A stretch of DNA of 64,000 nucleotides. Source: Sandaracinaceae bacterium (GTDB lineage Bacteria > Myxococcota_A > Polyangia > Polyangiales > Sandaracinaceae). The notes under the pieces were generated by a model. The model searched no databases and was not told the DNA's origin. It saw only the letters and a list, made by a program, of their open reading frames with translations. The stretch lies in NCBI GenBank assembly GCA_020633195.1, contig JACKEC010000016.1, forward strand, positions 434,001 through 498,000, in the 5' to 3' direction. The translations under genes were made by a program, and so were the position numbers. Of this stretch, positions 28,565 to 37,085 are shown piece after piece. Each line of letters opens with the position of its first letter. Position 1 is the stretch's first letter.

Positions 28565-29596
28565 GTGATCGTTCATCGCCGACCGAAGTCGTGGCTCATC
28601 ATGTTGTTCACGTGGCGGGGCACGGCCCTGCAGCGCATCTGGAAGCGCCTCGCGTTCACGATGGCGCTCGCGTGGGCGATCACCTGGGTCGACCTCGGCC
28701 AGGGCGGCCGCTGGACGTTTCACGAGGACCTGACGGTGCTGCCGTTCTCGCTCGTGGGCGTGGCGCTCGGCATCTTCCTCGGCTTCCGGAACAACACGAG
28801 CTACGACCGCTTCTGGGAGGGTCGCAAGCTCTGGGGCGCGATGGTCAACGTCAGCCGCACCATCACGCGGCAGATCCTGACGATGATCGGGCCCATCCAG
28901 AAGGAGTGGGAGGGCCGCCTCACCGACGGCATGCGCAGCCACTACTACGGCGAGCTGCCGACCGCGGAGCAGCGGGTCAGCGACCCCGACATGGACGAGC
29001 TCCTCGACTTCCACAAGGAGATGGTCCACCGGGTCGCGGCGTACGTTCACGCGTTCCGGATGCACCTGCGCGACGAGGACCCGCTCGAGGAGCTCAAGCG
29101 CTTGCTCCCCGACGACGAGGTCGAGCAGCTGCGCAACGAGACCAACCGGCCGATCGCGATCCTCCAGACCCTCGGCGACCGCTTCCGGGAGGCGTGGCTC
29201 CGCGGCTGGATCCACTCCCAGCACTTCGTCGTGCTCGAGAAGAGCCTGACGGAGATGACCGCGATCCAGGGCGGCTGCGAGCGCATCAAGAGCACCCCGA
29301 TCCCGTTCAGCTACACGGCGCTGATTCACAAGATCGTCGCGCTGTACTGCTACGCGCTGCCGTTCGGCATCGTCAACGAGACCGAGTGGTTCACCCCCCT
29401 CGTCGTCGGCATCGTCGCCTACGCGTTCTTCGGCCTCGACTCCGTCGGCGACGAGATCGAGGACCCCTTCGGCAAGGACCTCAACGACCTCCCGCTGAGC
29501 ACGCTGTCCACCATGATCGAGGTGAACCTGCGGCAGCGCATCGGCGACAAGGACCTCCCGGAGCTCCTGAAGCCGGTCGACGACGTGCTGCACTGA
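28565..29596 (+). CDS. bestrophin-family channel protein
   Basis: 343 residues from a GTG. The family signature is LGIFLGFRNNTSYDRFWEGR followed by LWGAMVNVSRTITRQIL, and late helices FSYTALIHKIVALYCYALPF and LVVGIVAYAFFGLD; the protein ends in the typical DPFG-x-x-x-NDLPL region. Bacterial bestrophins (UPF0187) are pentameric inner-membrane channels passing small ions. The gene starts 1 nt after the acyl-CoA dehydrogenase stop, so the two are cotranscribed, though a functional link is unclear. Confidence 0.9.
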   Translation: MIVHRRPKSWLIMLFTWRGTALQRIWKRLAFTMALAWAITWVDLGQGGRWTFHEDLTVLPFSLVGVALGIFLGFRNNTSYDRFWEGRKLWGAMVNVSRTITRQILTMIGPIQKEWEGRLTDGMRSHYYGELPTAEQRVSDPDMDELLDFHKEMVHRVAAYVHAFRMHLRDEDPLEELKRLLPDDEVEQLRNETNRPIAILQTLGDRFREAWLRGWIHSQHFVVLEKSLTEMTAIQGGCERIKSTPIPFSYTALIHKIVALYCYALPFGIVNETEWFTPLVVGIVAYAFFGLDSVGDEIEDPFGKDLNDLPLSTLSTMIEVNLRQRIGDKDLPELLKPVDDVLH

Positions 29597-29624
29597 GGCC
29601 GACGGGCGACCGGGACCGACAGGG

Positions 29625-30902
29625 TCAGACCACGCGGACGATGTGGTAGCTGCGCTTGCCGGCGCGCAGGACGAGCATGGTCTCGGTGCCGAGGTCGGCG
29701 AGGGTGAGGCGGGCTTGGGCGTCGTCGCGGCGCTCGTTGTTCACGTACACGCCGCCTTGCTCGACGAGGCGGCGGCCGGCGCCCTTGCTCTTGGCCAGCT
29801 CGGTCCGCGCGAGGAGCTCGGTGAGCTCGACGCCCGCCTCGAGCTCGGTCCGCGCCAGCTCGCTCGACGGGACGTCGGCGAGCAGCGGCGCGAGGTCCGC
29901 ATCGGTGAGCGCCTCGAGGGAGCCGCCGAACATGACCTGGCTCGCGCCCTGCGCGCGGGCGAGGCCGTCGTCGCCGTGGACCCAGCGGGTCACGTCCTCG
30001 GCCAGCGCGCGCTGGGCGACGCGCTTCTGCGGCGCCTCGCGGTGGCTCGCGATCAGCTCCTCGATCTCGCTCAGCGGGCGCCAGGAGAAGACGCGCAGGA
30101 GCTTGTCGACGACGTCGTCCTCGGCGTTGAGGAAGTACTGGTAGAACGCGTACGGGGAGGTCTGGTCGGTGTCGACCCAGATCCGCGTGCCGGAAGACGT
30201 CTTGCCCATCTTCTGGCCGCTCGAGTCGAGCAGGAGCGGCGTCGTCAGCCCGTAGAGCGAGTCGCCGCCGGTCTTGCGGGAGAGCTCGCAGCCGGCGGTG
30301 ATGTTGCCCCACTGATCGGAGCCGCCGACCTGCAGCCGGCAGCCGTGCGCGCGGTTGAGGTGCACGAAGTCGTACGCCTGCAGGAGCATGTACGAGAACT
30401 CGGTGTAGCTGATGCCGCGCTCGGCCTGCTCGAGGCGGCTCTTCACCGAGTCCTTCGCGATCATGTAGTTGACCGTGAGGTGCTTGCCGACGTCCCGCAG
30501 GACCTCGATGAAGCCCATCTTGGTGAGCCACGACGCGTTGTCGACGAGGAGGGCCGCGTGCTCGCCCTCGAAGTCGAGGAAGCGCGAGAGCTGCGCGCGC
30601 ATGCCGGCGACGTTCGCGGCGAGCGTCGCCTCGTCGAGCAGGTTGCGCTCGTCGGACTTGCCCGAGGGATCGCCGATCATCCCCGTCGCGCCGCCGACCA
30701 CCACGATGGGTCGATGCCCCGCCTGCTGGAGCCGCGCCTGCACGCTGACCTGGTAGAGGCTGCCGATGTGCAGGCTCGACGCCGTCGGGTCGTAGCCGGT
30801 GTAGAAGGTCACCTGCCCGGCCGAGAGCAGCTCGCGCAGCTCGTCCCGATGAGTGACGTCCTGGACCAGGCCGCGCGCCTCGAGCTCGTCGAGAATGTGC
30901 AT
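29625..30902 (-). CDS. tyrS: tyrosyl-tRNA synthetase
   Basis: 425 residues, the normal bacterial size. A class I aminoacyl-tRNA synthetase that charges tRNATyr. The HIGH motif is HIGS at 45-48 (TASSLHIGSLYQ) and the KMSKS motif reads KMGKT at 231-235. The tyrosine-binding segment GGSDQWGNI is present, and the C-terminus has an S4-type RNA-binding domain (GAGRRLVEQGGVYVNNERRD). The gene is alone on the minus strand, convergent with the bestrophin gene and divergent from dapA. Confidence 0.97.
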   Translation of the reverse strand: MHILDELEARGLVQDVTHRDELRELLSAGQVTFYTGYDPTASSLHIGSLYQVSVQARLQQAGHRPIVVVGGATGMIGDPSGKSDERNLLDEATLAANVAGMRAQLSRFLDFEGEHAALLVDNASWLTKMGFIEVLRDVGKHLTVNYMIAKDSVKSRLEQAERGISYTEFSYMLLQAYDFVHLNRAHGCRLQVGGSDQWGNITAGCELSRKTGGDSLYGLTTPLLLDSSGQKMGKTSSGTRIWVDTDQTSPYAFYQYFLNAEDDVVDKLLRVFSWRPLSEIEELIASHREAPQKRVAQRALAEDVTRWVHGDDGLARAQGASQVMFGGSLEALTDADLAPLLADVPSSELARTELEAGVELTELLARTELAKSKGAGRRLVEQGGVYVNNERRDDAQARLTLADLGTETMLVLRAGKRSYHIVRVV

Positions 30903-31018
30903 GGGCGGCGAGCTTGTCGGCTCCTTCGACGGGCGGCAACTCGGCCGCGGTGACGAAGCGCGAGGGTCCGCGCGCGCGGTCTGTCTCGCGCCGTGCCGAG
31001 CTGCTATGAAGGCGCACG

Positions 31019-31903
31019 ATGCTGAAGCTCGACGGGGTGTTCCCGGCGCTCGTGACGCCGTTCGCCGACGGGGCGATCGACGAGCCGGCGCTGCGCGCGC
31101 TGGTGGACCGCGTGATCGACGGCGGCGTCGCCGGCCTCGTGCCCTGCGGGACCACCGGGGAGAGCGTGGCGCTGTCCGACGAGGAGCACGGGCGGGTCGT
31201 CCGGATCGTCGCCGAGCAGGCGCGCGGGCGCGTGCCCGTGATCGCGGGGGCGGGGACCGCGTCGACGGCGCACTCGATCCACCTCGCGAAGCAGGCGAGG
31301 GCGGCCGGCGCCGATGGCCTGCTGCTCGTCTGCCCGTACTACAACCGCCCGACGCAGGCGGGGCTCGAGGCGCACTTCCGCGCCGTCCTCGCGGCGGTGC
31401 CGCTCCCCTCCGTGCTCTACAACATCCCCGGCCGCACCGGCGTCGATCTGAGCGTGGAGACCCTCGAGCGGCTCGGCGACGTCGACGCGGTCGTCGGCAT
31501 CAAGGAGGCGACGGGCAACGTGATGCGGAGCCAGATGATCCTCGCGCGCTGCGGAGACCGCTTCACGGTGCTGTCGGGGGACGACGGGCTGACCCTGCCC
31601 GTCCTCTCGGTCGGCGGGCGCGGGGTCATCAGTGTCACCGCCAACGCGTTCCCGCGCGAGGTCTGCCGAGTGGTCGAGCTCTGGCGCGAGGGCCAGGTCG
31701 ACGCGGCGCGCGCCGAGCACCTGCGCCTGCTGCCGGTGCATCAGTCGATGTTCCTCGAGAGCAACCCGGGGCCTGTCAAGGCGGTGCTCGCCGCGGCGGG
31801 TCACCTGCGGCCCGAGGTCCGGCTCCCGCTCGCGTGGCCGACCGAGCCCACCGTCGCGCAGGTCCAGGCCATCTGCGACGCCGCGAAGGTGAGCGCGTCG
31901 TGA
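31019..31903 (+). CDS. dapA: 4-hydroxy-tetrahydrodipicolinate synthase
   Basis: 294 residues. It condenses pyruvate with aspartate semialdehyde in the lysine/diaminopimelate pathway, acting in the cytoplasm as a tetramer. Visible features are PCGTTGES, CPYYNRPTQ (with the catalytic Tyr), LYNIPGRTG and the Schiff-base Lys162 in GIKEATG. The ATG follows a TATGAA box by 8 nt. The stop overlaps the dapB GTG (GTGA), so the two are translationally coupled. Confidence 0.97.
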   Translation: MLKLDGVFPALVTPFADGAIDEPALRALVDRVIDGGVAGLVPCGTTGESVALSDEEHGRVVRIVAEQARGRVPVIAGAGTASTAHSIHLAKQARAAGADGLLLVCPYYNRPTQAGLEAHFRAVLAAVPLPSVLYNIPGRTGVDLSVETLERLGDVDAVVGIKEATGNVMRSQMILARCGDRFTVLSGDDGLTLPVLSVGGRGVISVTANAFPREVCRVVELWREGQVDAARAEHLRLLPVHQSMFLESNPGPVKAVLAAAGHLRPEVRLPLAWPTEPTVAQVQAICDAAKVSAS

Positions 31904-32688
31904 CGCGGGTGGCCCTCATCGGCGCGACCGGCCGCATGGGCCAGGCGATCGCTCGCGTGATCGCCGACACCGCCGGCGTGGAGGTCGTGGCGGCCTACGC
32001 GCACGGCGGCGCGGATCGCCTCGGCGCCGACCTCGGCGAGCTCGCCGGGGTCGGGCGCATGGGCGTCGCCATCGGCGTGCTCGGCGACATCGAGGCCGAC
32101 GTCGCGATCGACTTCACGTCCCCGGACGGCACCGAGACGGTCGCCGCGGTGTGCGCCGCCTGCGAGGTGCCCCTCGTCAGCGGCACCACCGGCCTGCACG
32201 CGTCGGCGGAAGACGCCTTGCTCCGTGCATCCAAGGTCGTCCCCGTCGTCCACGCCCCCAACATGAGCGTCGGGGTCACCGTGCTCTTCCACCTCGCGGA
32301 GCTCACCGCCTCGAAGCTCCGCGACTTCGACGCCGAGATCGTCGAGATGCACCACCGCCACAAGGTCGACGCCCCGAGCGGCACCGCGGTCCGCCTCGCC
32401 GAGCACGTCGCCCACGGGCGCGGGCTCGACCCCGAGGCGGTGGTCCGCTACGAGCGCGCCGGTCAGGTGGGCCCGCGCCCCGACGACGAGATCGGCGTCA
32501 TGACGCTGCGGGGCGGCGCCGTCGTCGGCGACCACACGCTCCACCTCGTGGGGGAGGGCGAACGCCTCGAGCTCACCCACCGCGCGATGGATCGATCGAT
32601 CTTCGCCCGAGGCGCCGTGCGCGCGGCGAAGTGGATCGTCGAGCAGGCGCCGGGCCGCTACGGGATGGCCGACGTCCTCGGCCTGTGA
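31900..32688 (+). CDS. dapB: 4-hydroxy-tetrahydrodipicolinate reductase
   Basis: 262 residues from a GTG that overlaps the dapA stop. It reduces the DapA product with NAD(P)H. The nucleotide-binding loop is GATGRMG at 8-14. The catalytic/substrate segment is EMHHRHKVDAPSGTA, with His residues near 151-154 and Lys155. Size and order match the family. A long nested inverted repeat begins 2 nt after the stop and probably terminates transcription. Confidence 0.97.
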   Translation: MTRVALIGATGRMGQAIARVIADTAGVEVVAAYAHGGADRLGADLGELAGVGRMGVAIGVLGDIEADVAIDFTSPDGTETVAAVCAACEVPLVSGTTGLHASAEDALLRASKVVPVVHAPNMSVGVTVLFHLAELTASKLRDFDAEIVEMHHRHKVDAPSGTAVRLAEHVAHGRGLDPEAVVRYERAGQVGPRPDDEIGVMTLRGGAVVGDHTLHLVGEGERLELTHRAMDRSIFARGAVRAAKWIVEQAPGRYGMADVLGL

Positions 32689-32689
32689 G

Positions 32690-32858
32690 CTAGCAGCCTC
32701 CGGCAGAAATGACTGCGCGCGCCTCGCCGGCGGGACGCCGCGCCCAGCACGCCAGTCGCTCGGTCGAAATGCTTCAGCATTTCGACCTCGGCCCGGCGCA
32801 CTGGACACGACGTCGCGCTCGCCGATCCATCACGCGCATCTTTGCCGGAGTCTGCTAG
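32690..32858. repeat. 169-bp inverted-repeat element with central hairpin
   Basis: The ends are imperfect inverted repeats (left CTAGCAGCCTCCGGCAGAAA, right reads TGCCGGAGTCTGCTAG), and the middle has a perfect 12-bp hairpin GGTCGAAATGCT / AGCATTTCGACC (32762-32787). It fills the whole gap between convergent dapB and lipoprotein genes, overlapping the stop of the latter. It could act as a bidirectional terminator, and its terminal repeats also resemble a small non-autonomous repeat element. Confidence 0.65.
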
Positions 32859-33481
32859 AGCGGGTTCAGGTTCATCACGCAGGAGCCGCAGATGATCGTG
32901 AACGACGGCGCGGCGGCGTTGTAGGTCCCGCTGCAGGTCACGGGCGCCGAGGTGCCCGTGGCGAGCATCCCGAGCACCATCCCGGCCGGGTCGAGCCCGA
33001 AGGAGCCCGAGAGCGCCGGCTCGGCGGGGCTCGTCGCGCTGAACTGACAGGGCATCCCCGCGATGGGCGCGATGGCGACCGCGCGCCCCGTGGTGGCGTC
33101 GCCGCAGGAGGCGGGCGCGCTGACGAACGCCACCGTCCACGTCGGCCCGGGCATGTCGCAGACCGGCTCCGGCGCGTCCGTCGGCATCGCGTCCATCGGC
33201 TCGGCGTCGGTGGGCTCTCCGGCGTCGGTGGGCTCGGCGTCCATCGGCTCCCCGGCGTCGTCCGGCTCGCTCGCGTCCATCCGCGTCCCGGAGTCCCGGC
33301 CGCCGCCCGCGTCCATCTCCGGCGGCGTCCCCGACTCGGGCACCGTCCCGGCGGGCTGGCAGGTCCCGTCGATGCAGACGTCGAGGAAGCTCGGGCAGTC
33401 CGAGTCCAGGACGCAGGAGTCGCCGCTGCCGCCATCACAGGCGACGAGCGAAAGGGCGAGCAAGGCGAAGCAAGGGCGCAT
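32855..33481 (-). CDS. lipoprotein with Asp/Ala/Gly-rich linker
   Basis: 208 residues: lipobox (LSLVAC), a short Cys motif (CVLDSDCPSFLDVCIDGTCQ), an Ala-Glu-Pro-Met-Asp linker (about 40-105), then a roughly 100-residue beta-rich domain with Cys pairs (ASCGDATTGRAVAIAP, CSGTYNAAAPSFTIICGSC). TACCCT lies 7 nt upstream of the ATG and a TCGACA -35-like box 18 nt before that. I do not recognise the C-terminal domain. Confidence 0.7.
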   Translation of the reverse strand: MRPCFALLALSLVACDGGSGDSCVLDSDCPSFLDVCIDGTCQPAGTVPESGTPPEMDAGGGRDSGTRMDASEPDDAGEPMDAEPTDAGEPTDAEPMDAMPTDAPEPVCDMPGPTWTVAFVSAPASCGDATTGRAVAIAPIAGMPCQFSATSPAEPALSGSFGLDPAGMVLGMLATGTSAPVTCSGTYNAAAPSFTIICGSCVMNLNPL

Positions 33482-33555
33482 CGCCGCCAGGGTACCGCGG
33501 GCTGGCGGTGGGTGTCGATTGGAGGCGCCACCGACCGCGCCTTCGAACGCGAGAA

Positions 33556-33583
33556 CGCCCCACTCCGTTGCCGGAGCGGGGCG
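33556..33583 (-). terminator. terminator hairpin of the DUF4397-like lipoprotein gene
   Basis: CGCCCCACTCCG / CGGAGCGGGGCG (12-bp stem with one mismatch, 4-nt loop TTGC), about 24 nt beyond the lipoprotein stop on the minus strand. Confidence 0.55.
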
Positions 33584-33606
33584 CTCGTCAAACGACTCGT
33601 GTCAGG

Positions 33607-34791
33607 TCAGGGGGCAGCGACGTAGTTGTCCTGCCAGACGAAGAACGAGATGTCGTTGGGCGCGCCCTGCGCGATGAGGCCGCTGATGAAGATCGTGTTG
33701 TTCGTCCCGTCGTCGAGGCGGGTGCGGATCTCGTCGGCGGGCAGCGTGGGACGCGCCGCGTCGGCGAGGATCGGGAAGCACGGGTCACCCGCGGTGAAGG
33801 CGGGGGTGCAGCCCATGCCGTCCTCGACGCGGATGTAGATGCCGCCGCCGACCGCCATGGTCGGGATCGTCGGGACGATCGCGGCGCGCTCGGTGTAGGC
33901 GCCGACGGTCCCGAAGCCCTGCGTGCCGAGGCTCTCGGGGGTGTCGGTCGGGTTCGTGTCCATGCAGGCGCCGCTGGTGCCCATGGGGACGACGCTCGGG
34001 TCGTAGCAGACCGTGAAGCCCGGGGAGGGCGCGCCGGGGGTGTTGGCGATCTGGTTCGAGATCCGGACGTGGGTCATGCCCGACGCCGGGACCGCCTGAT
34101 CATCGACGACGGTGACGAGCTGGGTGCCGTCGGTGCAGGCGCCGTTGAACGTGGGCGGGCCGCAGACCGAGGGGAGGGCGCCGCCGGTGGCGCCGATGGT
34201 GTCGGGCACGAGGCCGGTCGCGATGGCGGTGACGCGGCTGTCCACCGGCGTGGCGGACGGCTCGACGGTCGCGATGAGCGCCGCGGTGGCCGCGCCAGCC
34301 GCGTTCGGGTCGGCCGGGCACGCGGCCGGGTCACCCATGTTCGGCGGATCGTAGAGCGCCACGATGTAGTTGAACGGGTCGACCGACGGGAACGCGAGGT
34401 ACGGCGAGACGCCGCGGAAGGGGATCGGTCCGACCGTCTCGGTCGCGAAGCGCGGCATCCCGACGATCATGCCGGCCGGGCTCGCGATGTAGATGCAGAC
34501 GTGCGTGCCGCCCGGGACCGCCGTCGAACCGGTGAGACCCGGCATGTTGTTCACGAGGCGGATCTCGAAGTTCGCGGGCATCCCCGCGTCGGTGCCGCCC
34601 GCGTCGGTGCCGCCCGCGTCGGTGCCGCCGCCGTCCGTCATCCCCGGACCCGCGTCGGTGCCGCCGCCGTCCGTCGGGCCGGGGCCCGCGTCCGTGCCGC
34701 TCGGACCGGCGTCCGGATCGTCGTTGTTGTCGCAACCCCACGCGCCCATCGCGAGCACGAGCACACATGCCAAGTATCGATTGGTTCGCAT
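33607..34791 (-). CDS. DUF4397-like lipoprotein
   Basis: 394 residues: lipobox (GAWGC), a long DAG/Gly-Thr-Asp linker (about 25-72), then two beta-rich halves (FEIRLVNNMPGLTG, THVCIYIASPAG and MTHVRISNQIANTPG, FTVCYDPSVV). Domains beginning with such VR(L/I)xN strands are seen in DUF4397-type cell-surface lipoproteins. The start is ATG with TAGGGT 13 nt upstream. The divergent gap to the zinc-ribbon gene at 34972 also holds a palindrome at 34813-34832. The function is unknown. Confidence 0.7.
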   Translation of the reverse strand: MRTNRYLACVLVLAMGAWGCDNNDDPDAGPSGTDAGPGPTDGGGTDAGPGMTDGGGTDAGGTDAGGTDAGMPANFEIRLVNNMPGLTGSTAVPGGTHVCIYIASPAGMIVGMPRFATETVGPIPFRGVSPYLAFPSVDPFNYIVALYDPPNMGDPAACPADPNAAGAATAALIATVEPSATPVDSRVTAIATGLVPDTIGATGGALPSVCGPPTFNGACTDGTQLVTVVDDQAVPASGMTHVRISNQIANTPGAPSPGFTVCYDPSVVPMGTSGACMDTNPTDTPESLGTQGFGTVGAYTERAAIVPTIPTMAVGGGIYIRVEDGMGCTPAFTAGDPCFPILADAARPTLPADEIRTRLDDGTNNTIFISGLIAQGAPNDISFFVWQDNYVAAP

Positions 34792-34812
34792 CCTGCTGTT
34801 CTCCACCCTAGA

Positions 34813-34832
34813 GATCCCGCCAGCGCGGGATC
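34813..34832. promoter_or_regulatory. 8-bp palindrome in divergent gap
   Basis: GATCCCGC-CAGC-GCGGGATC lies 22 nt upstream of the DUF4397-like gene and 140 nt upstream of the zinc-ribbon membrane-protein gene. It is either an operator or a hairpin in the minus-strand leader region. Confidence 0.4.
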
Positions 34833-34971
34833 CCCCCGCCAGCACGTCACAACCCTGATGCACAGAGTAACTCAACTGTATCCGGGACAGAAAGCTACTA
34901 GCGAGGCGGCCGGTCCGGCCGGGGCAATCCCCCGCCCGCCGCCACATCGCTTGCGCTAAGCTCCGGGACCG

Positions 34972-37047
34972 ATGAGCGAGGGGGCGATCTGCAAGAGCTG
35001 CGGGCATCGGAACACGCCAGACGCGATGTTCTGCAGCAAGTGCGGCAGCAAGATCCCACCGGCGGAGCCGGCGCGGCCGACGGATCCCGAGGTGGCCGCG
35101 GATCCCCTCATCGATGGCAGCAAGACGCTGCTCGAGCCGCCGCCGGCCGAGGCGTTGGCCGCGGCGGTGGCCGCGGCGAACGCAGCGTCGGAGGCCGAGC
35201 CGGAGCCCGAGCCGGAGCCCGAGCCAGAGCCCGCGTCCGAGCGACCAGCGGCTCCCGCCTCCGAGCGGCCGCAGGCGGCGCCGCGTCGCGCGCGTCGCGT
35301 CGCGGGCGGCGCCAAGACGCTGGTGGGGGTCGGCAAGCCCGACGCCGAGGTGGTCGCGGCGGCACGGAAGGCGGCCGCCGAGAAGCGCGCCGCCAAGGAG
35401 GCCGCCAAGGCCGAGGCGGAGGCCAAGCCGGCGGCCGACGAGGAGATCCTCGCGCCCCCGCCGGTCATCCCGGCGGGCTCGGGGCGCACGATGCTGGGCA
35501 TGCCCGCGCCCGACAAGGCGCAGGTCGCCGAGGCGGTCGAGCAGGCGAAGGCCCGGCGCGCCGAGCGGGAGGCCAAGAAAGCCGAGGCGGCGACCGACGG
35601 CAAGCACCCGTCGGCGCGGCCCGAGGCGGCGCTCGACCCCACCACGAACCGCACGATGCTCGGGCAGCCCGCGCCTCGCAAAGAGGACATCGACGAGGCG
35701 GTCGCGCAGCACCGACAGGAGAAGCGGGACTCGAAGCGCCCCAAGGGCCTCAGCGACACGCCGAGCTCGGGCCGGATGCGGGCGCCCGTCGTGTACCCGA
35801 GCGACACCGGTGAGGAGGACGCCCTCACGCTGCCGACGCGCAAGCCGCCCCGCGGCCTCGCGGTCGGGGCGCTCGTGGTGGGGCTCGTGGTCCTCGCGGT
35901 GGGCGGCGGCGCGCTGGCGTGGGCGCTCCTCGCGGGCGGGCCGGGCCTCAACGCGTCGGTGGTGCAGGGCGAGAACGGCGAGATGCTCGAGATCGAGGTC
36001 CCCGGCGCCGAGGCGGGGACCCGCGCGCGCTTCGGTGGGCACGAGGAGGAGCTCTCCGCGGGCCGCGCTCGGTTCCCGCTCTCCGCCGAGGACCTGTCCC
36101 TCGGCGACAACGACCTCACCGTCGACGTGGTGTCTCCGAGCGGATCGGTCGAGAGCCGCGCGGTGTCGCTGCACCTCGACATGCGCATCCGCGCCGACCT
36201 CGGGCCGCTCTCGAGCGCGCCGCCGGCCATCGAGGTGATCGTCGAGGCGCCCGCGGGCTCCGAGGTCACGCTCGACGGCGAGGCGCTCACCCTCGACGCG
36301 CAGGGGCACGGCTCGCGCCGCTTCGAGATCGACGCCGGCGACGCGAGCGCGCAGGGGGTCGTCGAGAACGTCGTCCGCTACCGGGTGCACCCGCCGAGCG
36401 GTGAAGACGCGCAAGGAGAGTTGCGCACGCGGATCCCGCTGACGAGCCTGCAGCTCGATCGCCCCGGGACGTCCGTGGTCACCGACCAGGCGACCGTCGA
36501 GTTCGCGGGCGCGGTGGCGCCGGGGGCGACCGTGACCATCGGAGGGGAGGCCGTCGAGGTCAACGAGGGCCGCTTCGTGTACTCGCGCGCCGTCCCCGAG
36601 GTCGGCGAGCAGACCGTCGAGGTCGTCGCTCGCGTGGCCGGCCGCGCCCCCCGCGTCGCGCGGGTGGCGATCCGTCGGGTCGCCGACCTCGAGGCCGAGG
36701 CGGCGTCGTTCGAGCACAACGCCGAGCTGACCTACGCGCGGATCTCGCAGAGCCCGACGACGTACCGAGGGCAGCGCGTCCGCTTCGACGGCCTCGTCTA
36801 CAACGTCGACGTCCGCAACGGCGGCAGCATCGTGCAGATCCTCGTGCGCGACTGCCCGGAGGGCGACCAGTGCCCCCTCTGGGTGACCTTCCCCGCGGCG
36901 ACCACGGTGGAGCTGCGCGAGCGCGTGCGCGTGTTCGGCACGGTCGCCGGCGAGCAGCAGTTCCGCTCGCAGAGCGGGCAGATTCGAACGGTCCCGCGGG
37001 TCGACGCCACGTTCATCCTACCGGGCGAAGGTCCGGCGAGGCGCTGA
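34972..37047 (+). CDS. zinc-ribbon membrane protein with TMLG-type motifs and OB-like C-terminus
   Basis: 691 residues. A four-Cys zinc ribbon opens the protein (Cys7, 10, 21, 24). A roughly 270-residue disordered Ala/Glu/Pro-rich region carries four short motifs about 56-64 residues apart: KTLLEP (51), KTLVGVGKP (115), RTMLGMPAP (172) and RTMLGQPAP (227). One transmembrane helix follows (about 296-322), then an outside region with two or more Ig-like units and a C-terminal OB-like domain (YRGQRVRFDGLVYNVDVRNG). The Thr in each motif could be phosphorylated by the kinase 38 nt downstream and read by FHA domains; that is an inference. TAAGCT lies 9 nt before the ATG. Confidence 0.75.
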   Translation: MSEGAICKSCGHRNTPDAMFCSKCGSKIPPAEPARPTDPEVAADPLIDGSKTLLEPPPAEALAAAVAAANAASEAEPEPEPEPEPEPASERPAAPASERPQAAPRRARRVAGGAKTLVGVGKPDAEVVAAARKAAAEKRAAKEAAKAEAEAKPAADEEILAPPPVIPAGSGRTMLGMPAPDKAQVAEAVEQAKARRAEREAKKAEAATDGKHPSARPEAALDPTTNRTMLGQPAPRKEDIDEAVAQHRQEKRDSKRPKGLSDTPSSGRMRAPVVYPSDTGEEDALTLPTRKPPRGLAVGALVVGLVVLAVGGGALAWALLAGGPGLNASVVQGENGEMLEIEVPGAEAGTRARFGGHEEELSAGRARFPLSAEDLSLGDNDLTVDVVSPSGSVESRAVSLHLDMRIRADLGPLSSAPPAIEVIVEAPAGSEVTLDGEALTLDAQGHGSRRFEIDAGDASAQGVVENVVRYRVHPPSGEDAQGELRTRIPLTSLQLDRPGTSVVTDQATVEFAGAVAPGATVTIGGEAVEVNEGRFVYSRAVPEVGEQTVEVVARVAGRAPRVARVAIRRVADLEAEAASFEHNAELTYARISQSPTTYRGQRVRFDGLVYNVDVRNGGSIVQILVRDCPEGDQCPLWVTFPAATTVELRERVRVFGTVAGEQQFRSQSGQIRTVPRVDATFILPGEGPARR

Positions 37048-37085
37048 CGTGAAGTGGACGAGGCACGCGTCGTGACGGACGAGCG

